A model generated the notes under the pieces. The model searched no databases. It was given only the letters and a program-made list of their open reading frames with translations, and had not been told where the DNA came from. Made by a program: the position numbers and the translations under genes. From NCBI GenBank assembly GCA_900770765.1, contig CAAGLK010000038.1:1-7295 (forward strand): a DNA stretch of 7,295 nucleotides, written 5' to 3'. Positions within the stretch are counted from its first letter, which is position 1; the number at the start of each line of letters is the position of its first letter. Source of the DNA: Helicobacteraceae bacterium. GTDB lineage: Bacteria; Campylobacterota; Campylobacteria; Campylobacterales; Helicobacteraceae. Below, one piece after another: positions 1 through 5,560 of this stretch.

Positions 1-19
1 CACGACGCTCTTCCGATCT
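1..19. other. Sequencing adapter remnant (artefact)
   Basis: These 19 bases are identical to the last 19 bases of the Illumina TruSeq universal (read 1) adapter, ending CGCTCTTCCGATCT. An exact match of this length at the very first base of the sequence is not expected by chance and is not natural DNA. Bacterial sequence starts at base 20. By coincidence the reading frame of the downstream gene stays open through the adapter, so an automatic gene caller could add six false residues to a partial protein. Confidence 0.97.
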
Positions 20-2049
20 TAGAGATTCGTAAAAATCGCTATTTTTTACAAAAAAGATTCTGCATAGGTAGAGTGGAGCTAACTCGCAGTGGAGATGGGT
101 TTATTACACCGCTACCAAGGGGCAAGGAGCAAGATTGGAGAGTTAAAAAGGGGCTACTAAAGGGCGCACAAAAGGGCGATATAGTGCTAGCAAAAATGCT
201 AAATAAAAAGCAAGATGGCAGAATCTTTAGCATAGTAGTTTGCACGCTAGAATCTAAAGAAAAAAGCGTTTTATGCTATTTAGAAAAATACAAGCTAGAT
301 TGCATAGCGATTTCAATACCAAATGAGATTACATATAAAATTAAAGCAACGCAGAGGTCGCTAAAAACACTACCACAAAATACAATTTTAAGGCTAAATC
401 CTAAAAATGGCGAGATTTTAGAGATTCTAGGTAGTTTAGATGACCCTCAAATTGATGAGATTCTATCTTTAGGACTTTTTAGCAAACAAGAATCTTTTAG
501 TATGCAAGCAGAGTTAGAGGCAAGTAGCTTTAAGGAAGTGAGATTAAGAGATTTTAAAGAGCGTATAAATTATTCGCATTTGCCTTTTTGCGCTATTGAC
601 CCAGCTAGCGCAAAAGACCATGATGATGCGGTGTATTTTAGTGCTAAGGATTCCACGCTTTATGTGGCAATTGCCGATGTTAGCTATTATGTAAAATGTG
701 ATTCTGCGCTGGATTTAGATGCTAAAAAGCGTGGCTTTAGCATTTATTTCCCACATAAAGCGATTCCTATGTTACCTAGAATCTTAAGCGAGAATTTATG
801 CTCCTTGCAAGAAAACAAATTACGACTTGCGATGGTGTGGAAACTCCGCTTACATAAACGCACAAAGGCGGTTTTACAAAGCGAACTTTGTGAAGGTATT
901 GTTAAAGTTAAGCAAAAATTAAGTTATGATGAAGTGGATAATTTATTAGAAAATGGGGATTCTAAGATTATTAAAAATCCTATAAAATCTATGCTTTTAG
1001 AGCTAAATTGCGTAACTCAAACTTTAAGAAAAAAGCGGCTAAAAAGTGGCTTTGACTTTTTAAGCGAAGAAAACAAAATAGAATTAGATAAAAATTTTAT
1101 GTTAAAAAATATGCAAGAAGAAAAACAAAGCACAAGTCATCAATTAATAGAAGAATGTATGCTTTTAGCAAATATACAAAGTGCAAAAATGCAAAATGAA
1201 AATATAAAAAATAGCCTTAATCTTGGAATCTATAGAGTGCATAAAAAGCCAAAATATAGTGATATTGTAGATTTATTTAACGAGCTTACATTATTAAAAT
1301 TGTGGGATGGAGCAATCCCAAGTGAAACAAGATTCCACGAGGCAATTTTAAAAGTGCAAAAAGAAGCAAAGAAAAGAAAGCTAGAATCCTATATTGATAA
1401 ATTAATCATAAAATCAATGCAACAGGCAAATTATGCTAGCATAAATATCGGTCATTTTGGGTTAGGATTCTATGAATATAGCCACTTTACTTCGCCTATC
1501 CGCCGATATAGCGATTTATTGTTACATAGAATCTTAAAAAATCAAATTTGCTTAAAACAGGATTCTAGCTTAAAGGAATCTTTACCACAAATTTGCGAGG
1601 ATTTAAGTCAAAAAGAGCGAGAAATTTCTAAAATTGAAATGGATTTTAAGGATAGAAAATTTGCCAGATTCTTACAAGACAAAATAGGTCAAGCATTTAT
1701 AGGAAATATTATAGATGATAAGAATCCACAGCTTGTTTCTTTAAAAGAGAGTCCATTAAGTGGTGCTAGAGTTGTGATTTTAAAAGGAAGTGGCGTAAAA
1801 TATCAAAAAGTTAGAGTGCAAATAATAGATGTAAATATCGCCACAGCTAAGGTTTATGGCAGAATCTTAGAGTGTTTTAATGAGGGCTTTGGAATCCAAG
1901 GTGAAGAAATTTCAAATTATTTTTTAACAAAGCAAAAGCAAAAGGCAAAAGCCCTTAAAGATAACGCAAAGGCGGAATCTAAAAGGTTTAAAAAAAATAT
2001 AAAAAAATCAAAAAACTTTATCCCACGACATAAACGCAAAAAAGGCTAA
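20..2049 (+). CDS. rnr: Ribonuclease R, RNB-family 3'-5' exoribonuclease (5'-truncated)
   Basis: Processive, hydrolytic 3'-5' exoribonuclease of the RNase II/RNB family, acting in the cytoplasm on mRNA and structured RNA. Residues are numbered from the GTG at 73. The N-terminal part (about 1-120) fits the cold-shock/OB RNA-binding region. The RNB catalytic centre is clear: IDPASAKDHDDAV at 175-187 supplies Asp176, 182, 184 and 185, spaced like the four metal-binding Asp of E. coli RNase II. SHQLIEECMLLAN (355-367), YRVHKKP (387-393) and HFTSPIRRYSDLLLHR (471-486, catalytic Arg477) follow. Residues 537-600 occupy the place of the S1 domain but are divergent. The last 40 residues form a Lys/Arg-rich tail. 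The frame is open back through base 20, and the residues just before 73 (FCIGRVELTRSGDGF) read as continuous OB-domain sequence. The GTG at 73 is therefore an internal Val codon and the true start lies off the contig. holA follows after two bases. Confidence 0.95.
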
Positions 2050-2051
2050 AA

Positions 2052-3062
2052 ATGTATAAAAAAGAATTAGACGCAAAGCTAAATAAAAATGAAGTGATTA
2101 AGGGCGTATTACTATATGGAGCGGATTCTTTTTTAATAGGATATTATGGAGAAAAAATAGCAAAAGTGCATTTAAAAAATAATTGCGAGAAGCATTGCTA
2201 TTATTTTAGCGAGTTTAATCTTGATGATGCACTTGCTTGTTTTTCACAAGGTTCGCTATTTGGCGAGAGTTCGCTTGTGTGGATAAAAATAGATAAAAAG
2301 CTAAGCAAAAAGCAGCTAGATTCTTTAGTAAAAAATCTTTTAAATAGCAATGGATTTTTAATTATAGAATTTTATCAAGCAGATAATAAAAGCGATGGAG
2401 AATATGCCTATGATGCGAGGTCTATGGCGGCAAGTTTCCCAGCGAATCTTGCAAAAAATGGTGTTTTTGAGGTTAGATTTTTTGAAATTAGCTCTTATGA
2501 GGCTTTAGGGATTCTAAGAGAATATGCAAGTGAGTTAAAAATACAAATCACAGATTTTTTATTACAAAAGATATTAGAACAACAAAATTTTGATTTAGGT
2601 TTAAGCATTGCAGAACTTCGTAAATATAGTATTTTTAAGCAAGAAATCACAGGCGATTTAATAGCAAGTGTCGGCTATGGCTTAGGAAGTGTAGAGGTTG
2701 ATGAAATCTTAGAATCCTTGCTTAACAAAAAGCCTTATTTAAAAAAGCTAGAGCAGTTTTTAGAACAAAACACAGAAGAAATGCCACTTATTAGCAGTGT
2801 GCATAAATATTTTCTTGTTTTATTTTTATTTTATTCTCACATTAAAACACAAGGCGATAATGATTTAAAATCGGTTCTAGGATATAACTTGCCGCCGCAG
2901 TTAATGGCACAAAAAAAGCAATTTGCGATGAGGTTAAATGAAGCACAATATGAGCAGATTTTTTTTATTTTAAATGAGTGGAGGGAGGAATCTGTAAGCG
3001 GAATTAATAAAGGAAATAGATTTTTAAGCACTTTAATTAAAATACAAGCAATTTTAAGGTAG
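2052..3062 (+). CDS. holA: DNA polymerase III subunit delta (clamp-loader delta)
   Basis: Delta subunit of the clamp-loader complex, which opens the beta sliding clamp and loads it on primed DNA at the replication fork. The 336-residue length fits the family (about 330-345). Visible family features are the N-terminal LLYGADSFLIGYYGEKI at about 20-36, the counterpart of the LLYGxExFLI stretch; a middle segment with FDLGLSIAELRKYSIF resembling the asparagine/leucine-rich NEL-K region; and the C-terminal helical collar region (about 280-336) ending in a segment with GNRFLSTLIKI. The family is poorly conserved in sequence, so position also counts: it sits between rnr and rpsF as in H. pylori. The ATG lies two bases after the rnr stop with only a weak purine-rich ribosome site, so translation probably depends on coupling to rnr. 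The stop codon overlaps a possible -10 box for the rpsF operon. Confidence 0.9.
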   Translation: MYKKELDAKLNKNEVIKGVLLYGADSFLIGYYGEKIAKVHLKNNCEKHCYYFSEFNLDDALACFSQGSLFGESSLVWIKIDKKLSKKQLDSLVKNLLNSNGFLIIEFYQADNKSDGEYAYDARSMAASFPANLAKNGVFEVRFFEISSYEALGILREYASELKIQITDFLLQKILEQQNFDLGLSIAELRKYSIFKQEITGDLIASVGYGLGSVEVDEILESLLNKKPYLKKLEQFLEQNTEEMPLISSVHKYFLVLFLFYSHIKTQGDNDLKSVLGYNLPPQLMAQKKQFAMRLNEAQYEQIFFILNEWREESVSGINKGNRFLSTLIKIQAILR

Positions 3063-3065
3063 AAT
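3051..3065 (+). promoter_or_regulatory. Possible promoter of the rpsF-ssb-rpsR operon
   Basis: TAGAAT at 3060-3065, preceded by GG and a T-rich TTTTAAGG run, fits the epsilonproteobacterial sigma-70 pattern, in which the -10 is well defined and the -35 is weak or replaced by a T-rich stretch. It overlaps the holA stop codon and is followed by CCGCCCC, a GC-rich discriminator that would suit growth-rate-controlled ribosomal genes. Transcription would start near 3072. TAAAAT at 3038-3043 is an alternative -10. Two cautions apply: AGAATCC occurs often in this window for other reasons (see findings), and read-through from holA is possible. Confidence 0.4.
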
Positions 3066-3067
3066 CC

Positions 3068-3121
3068 GCCCCTTTACTTTGTGTAAAAATCCTTGCTCTT
3101 TTAAAATTTAGCTAAAAGGGC
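3068..3121 (+). promoter_or_regulatory. Structured leader of rpsF mRNA, possible S6:S18 autoregulatory site
   Basis: Two mutually exclusive stems share the 3' arm TAAAAGGGC at 3113-3121. The local stem pairs it with GCTCTTTTA at 3095-3103 (nine pairs including one G-U, nine-base loop). The long-range stem pairs it with GCCCCTTTA at 3068-3076 (eight of nine pairs). A CCG lies at 3066-3068, next to the long-range stem. There is no U-tract, so it is not a terminator. It ends ten bases before the AAGGAG at 3131. Feedback by the S6:S18 complex on rpsF leaders carrying a CCG-containing motif is known from several phyla; that this is such a leader is inference. If transcription starts at 3072 the CCG and the first arm are mostly missing. 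Confidence 0.35.
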
Positions 3122-3141
3122 AGAATCCATAAGGAGAAAAA

Positions 3142-3528
3142 ATGCGTTTTTATGAAACTATGTTTGTGGTTAAACCCACTTTGACACAAGAGGAAATCAC
3201 TCAAAAGATTGACTTCTATAAATCTGCTATTTTAAATAATGGCGGTGAAATTAGCACTACTTTAGATATGGGTATGCGTAATTTAGCCTATGAAATCAAA
3301 AAAAATAAACGCGGATATTATTTTGTGATTTATTTTAAAGCAGAGCCTAAGCTTGTTTTGGAATTAGAGCGTCTATATCGCATTAATGAAGATATTTTAC
3401 GCTTTATTGTTATTAAATATGAAAGCAAAAAAGAGCAAAAAGCGTGGGCTACTTTAGTTGACCGTGCAGTAAATAATAAAAAATCTACTCCGTTAAAAGA
3501 AACAGAAGAAAAAACGGAGCAAGCATAA
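3142..3528 (+). CDS. rpsF: 30S ribosomal protein S6
   Basis: Primary S6 of the small subunit. It binds the central domain of 16S rRNA as a heterodimer with S18, which is encoded two genes downstream. The S6 ferredoxin-like fold is plain: MRFYETMFVVKP at 1-12, MGMRNLAYEIKKNKRGYY at about 43-60, and LERLYRINEDILRFIVIK at about 75-92. The 128 residues are close to the usual length; the tail from about 107 is lysine- and glutamate-rich and probably disordered, as in other S6 proteins. The start is set by a strong AAGGAG at 3131-3136, five bases before the ATG. The gene is free of the GATTC/GAATC cores that crowd rnr and holA. ssb follows after nine bases. Confidence 0.97.
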   Translation: MRFYETMFVVKPTLTQEEITQKIDFYKSAILNNGGEISTTLDMGMRNLAYEIKKNKRGYYFVIYFKAEPKLVLELERLYRINEDILRFIVIKYESKKEQKAWATLVDRAVNNKKSTPLKETEEKTEQA

Positions 3529-3537
3529 GGATTTATT

Positions 3538-4116
3538 ATGTTTAACAAAGTCATTTTAGCTGGGAATTTAACGCGCGATGTGGAGTTACGATATTTGCCA
3601 AGTGGTTCGGCATTAGCAACTATTGGCTTAGCAGTAAATCGCCGCTTTAAGAAGCAAGATGGCTCACAAGGCGAAGAGGTTTGCTTTATTGATGTGAAGC
3701 TTTTTGGGCGGACAGCAGAGGTGGCAAATCAATATTTAAGGCGAGGGTCAAAGATATTGATTGAAGGTCGCCTAGTCTTTGAGAGTTGGACTGATAATTC
3801 TGGTCAAAAGCGTAGTAGGCATAGCGTTTCTGCAGAAAGTATGCAAATGCTAGGCGGAGGTGGCACAGAGCCAAGAGATAATGGAAATTACAATAATGGC
3901 GGCTATGCACAAGGTGGAGGTCAAGGCGATTATTATCAAAATAGCGGTGGTTACAATAATGGCGGCTATGCTCCTAAATATGAAGCACAAGGTCAGCAAA
4001 ATTATAATCAAAACTATAATAATCAAGGCTATAATGCAAAGTCAAATCCACAAAACCAGCCAAAAGAGGAAGAACTTCCCGTAATTGATATTAATGACGA
4101 AGAAATACCATTTTAA
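3538..4116 (+). CDS. ssb: Single-stranded DNA-binding protein
   Basis: Binds single-stranded DNA as a tetramer during replication, repair and recombination, and recruits partner proteins through its C-terminal tip. Residues 1-105 are a typical SSB OB fold: MFNKVILAGNLTRDVELRY, LATIGLAVNRRFKKQDG, CFIDVKLFGRTAEVANQYL and GSKILIEGRL. Residues 106-180 form a low-complexity linker rich in Gly, Asn, Gln and Tyr with a YNNGGYA repeat. The acidic tip is DINDEEIPF at 184-192, the usual Helicobacter-like version of the DDDIPF partner-binding motif, so the gene is complete. The 192-residue length is normal. TAAGGA at 3526-3531, overlapping the rpsF stop, is the ribosome site and fixes the ATG. Its place between rpsF and rpsR is the widespread bacterial arrangement, linking SSB supply to ribosomal-protein output. 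Confidence 0.97.
   Translation: MFNKVILAGNLTRDVELRYLPSGSALATIGLAVNRRFKKQDGSQGEEVCFIDVKLFGRTAEVANQYLRRGSKILIEGRLVFESWTDNSGQKRSRHSVSAESMQMLGGGGTEPRDNGNYNNGGYAQGGGQGDYYQNSGGYNNGGYAPKYEAQGQQNYNQNYNNQGYNAKSNPQNQPKEEELPVIDINDEEIPF
3888..3971 (+). repeat. Direct repeat inside the ssb linker
   Basis: An identical 21-base unit occurs at 3888-3908 and 3951-3971, 63 bases apart, and encodes YNNGGYA at residues 118-124 and 139-145. The spacing is a whole number of codons (21), so loss or gain of one unit by slippage or recombination would shorten or lengthen the linker in frame. The perfect nucleotide identity, including third positions, points to a fairly recent internal duplication or conversion. Confidence 0.85.
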
Positions 4117-4125
4117 AGGAAAAAT

Positions 4126-4383
4126 ATGGCAGAGAAAAAAAGATATTCAAAAAGATATTGCCGCTACACAGAGGCAAAAATTGAATTTATAGACTATAAA
4201 GATGTGGATATGCTAAAGCATTCTTTATCAGAACGCTATAAAATTATGCCAAGAAGATTAACAGGCAATTCTAAAAAGTGGCAAGAGAAAGTTGAGGTAG
4301 CTATTAAGCGTGCTAGACAAATGGCGCTTATCCCTTATATTGTTGATAGAAAAAAAGTTGTGGATAGTCCATTTAAATCTTAA
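4126..4383 (+). CDS. rpsR: 30S ribosomal protein S18
   Basis: Small-subunit protein that pairs with S6 on the 16S rRNA platform. The 85 residues match the bS18 family: a basic N-terminus with RYSKRYCRYTEAKIEFIDYKD, then the core LSERYKIMPRRLTGNSKKWQ and the helix VAIKRARQMALIPYIVDRK. Only one cysteine (Cys12) is present, so this is not the zinc-ribbon version. AAGGA at 4116-4120 touches the ssb stop codon and lies five bases from the ATG. It is the last gene of its operon; a hairpin begins three bases after the stop. Confidence 0.97.
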   Translation: MAEKKRYSKRYCRYTEAKIEFIDYKDVDMLKHSLSERYKIMPRRLTGNSKKWQEKVEVAIKRARQMALIPYIVDRKKVVDSPFKS

Positions 4384-4385
4384 TT

Positions 4386-4408
4386 TACTAGCCTTTTGGC
4401 TAGTATTT
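4386..4408 (+). terminator. Hairpin terminator after rpsR
   Basis: A perfect eight-pair stem (TACTAGCC with GGCTAGTA, arms 4386-4393 and 4398-4405) closes over a TTTT loop and starts three bases after the rpsR stop. The 3' flank ATTTCT is a weak U-tract, with more T-rich sequence at 4419-4430. It separates two convergent transcription units. On the minus strand the downstream flank is A-rich rather than U-rich, so intrinsic termination of cmoB here is less likely. Confidence 0.65.
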
Positions 4409-4436
4409 CTGCATTAAGTTTCTTATTTTTCAAAAT

Positions 4437-5351
4437 CTAAATTTTATAAGCCTTTAAATAAGCTCTCTTAGGTGCTGGATAGCCTTCAATTGTTTTTTCT
4501 CCACTTGAATCTAAAAAATTCTCTAAAGATTCCCCACTGCTCCAAGCTGTTTTGCGTTGCTCACTAAAAGCCGTTTTTAAAGTAGTAATATGCACAATAT
4601 CTTTAAAGCCATTAGCATAAAGCCAATTTTTAAAAGTAGTAAGCGTTGGGATAAAATATACATTTGGCATTTTTGCATATCGCTCTTTTGGACAAAGTGC
4701 AGTTTCTGTATCACCATCAATAATTAAGCAATCAAAAATAGCAAAACCACCTTTTTTTAAGCCATTGTAAATTAATTTAATAGAATCTAGCGGACTTTTT
4801 CTATGATATAAGATTCCAAGACAAAGTAAAACATCAAAATAATTTTGAAAAAATGATAATTCTTCAATCCCTAAAAGTTCAAAAATATTTCTTTTATCTT
4901 TTATAAAAAAATCTAAAAATAAAAACTGCAAATAACAAAGTGGCATAGGGTCAAAGCCTAGAATCTTAGCTGGATTTTTTTCTAGCATTTTAAACATATA
5001 ATAGCCATTGTTACAGCCAATATCGCCTATAATTTTATTTTCAATTTCTAAATGCGATTCTAATAAATTATATTTTATATAGCTATTCCACTCGCTATTA
5101 ATTTCTAAAGAATTTATTTTAAAAGGTCCTTTACGCCACGGGATTAACGCCCTTGCCACTTCACATACTAAAGAAAAAGATTCTGCACTTAAGTGTGGAA
5201 TCTCTAGCTTTACAAAATCACCTAAAATAAGCCTAACTTCTTTTAACTCATTTTGTGGAATCTTATTTAAAGATTCCAACTTTTCTCTTAGCGGCAAGAT
5301 ATGTTTAAACTCTAAAGCGCGGAATCTTTGTGCTTTTATTTGTTCTAGCAT
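4437..5351 (-). CDS. cmoB: tRNA U34 carboxymethyltransferase CmoB
   Basis: Transfers the carboxymethyl group of carboxy-S-adenosylmethionine to 5-hydroxyuridine at the wobble position of certain tRNAs, giving uridine 5-oxyacetic acid, which widens codon reading. Visible features, numbered from the ATG at 5351, are PWRKGPFKI at 71-79; the cofactor loop GDIGCNNGYYMF at 109-120 with acidic GFDP after the next strand; LGILYHRKSP at 178-187; LIIDGD at about 209-214; ERYAKMPNVYFIP at 223-235; and EGYPAPKRA near the C-terminus, all closely matching the E. coli family. The 304 residues compare with 323 in E. coli. The ATG shares a base with the upstream TAA (TAATG) and has AGAGGAAG (5359-5366) at good spacing; a GTG six bases earlier (5357) is in frame but too close to that site. 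CmoA, which makes the cofactor, is not in this window. Confidence 0.93.
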   Translation of the reverse strand: MLEQIKAQRFRALEFKHILPLREKLESLNKIPQNELKEVRLILGDFVKLEIPHLSAESFSLVCEVARALIPWRKGPFKINSLEINSEWNSYIKYNLLESHLEIENKIIGDIGCNNGYYMFKMLEKNPAKILGFDPMPLCYLQFLFLDFFIKDKRNIFELLGIEELSFFQNYFDVLLCLGILYHRKSPLDSIKLIYNGLKKGGFAIFDCLIIDGDTETALCPKERYAKMPNVYFIPTLTTFKNWLYANGFKDIVHITTLKTAFSEQRKTAWSSGESLENFLDSSGEKTIEGYPAPKRAYLKAYKI

Positions 5352-5560
5352 TACCACACTTCCTCTAAATTCTGCTCTTTTAATACCTTATCTTTATAAA
5401 TTAAATTATCAGGGCAAACTTCCCTATAATTACCTTGTGAATCATAATAAGACTCTTTTTCATCCCAATAAGAATTTGAGATTCCACAAGCATTTTGATA
5501 AACACAACCGCTAAAAAATATAGCTAGGATTCCACCTAAAAATACTTTATAAACGCCCAT
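5351..5560 (-). CDS. Small predicted lipoprotein, function unknown
   Basis: A 69-residue protein with a short lipoprotein signal: positive Lys5, hydrophobic segment 6-17 and a lipobox-like FSGC with Cys19 as the predicted lipidation site. Phe at -3 is unusual but tolerated. The mature part is about 50 residues, with an aromatic/acidic stretch (SYWDEKESYYD) and two further cysteines (25 and 49) that could form a disulfide in the periplasm. The residues after Cys19 are Val-Tyr, not Asp, so outer-membrane sorting is favoured by the E. coli rule. It overlaps the end of the dehydrogenase gene by 14 bases, has AAGGA eight bases before its ATG, and its stop overlaps the cmoB start by one base. I do not recognise the family. 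The overlaps and the clear signal support a real gene. Confidence 0.82.
   Translation of the reverse strand: MGVYKVFLGGILAIFFSGCVYQNACGISNSYWDEKESYYDSQGNYREVCPDNLIYKDKVLKEQNLEEVW
5359..5366 (-). promoter_or_regulatory. Ribosome binding site deciding the cmoB start
   Basis: Read on the minus strand this is AGAGGAAG, inside the last codons of the lipoprotein gene. Its AGGA core lies nine bases before the ATG at 5351 but only three before the GTG at 5357. The spacing favours the ATG, and the TAATG stop-start overlap fits translational coupling. Confidence 0.7.

Noticed and set aside
39..245. Minus-strand open frame of 68 codons
   Set aside because: It lies antisense to the rnr OB domain, has low-complexity Ser/Pro/Phe composition, and rnr in that place is a clear family match.
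2837..3031. Minus-strand open frame of 64 codons
   Set aside because: It is antisense inside holA with no domain or credible ribosome site; it is a shadow.
3330..3910. Minus-strand open frames at 3330-3554 and 3686-3910
   Set aside because: Both are antisense to the certain genes rpsF and ssb, with no recognisable protein character.
3860..4084. Plus-strand frame of 74 codons inside ssb
   Set aside because: It is an alternate-frame reading of the repetitive ssb linker, giving Ile/Met/Lys-rich low complexity.
5352..5357. GTG at 5357 as the cmoB start
   Set aside because: The ribosome site would be only three bases away; the ATG at 5351 has proper spacing and a TAATG overlap. The difference is two residues.
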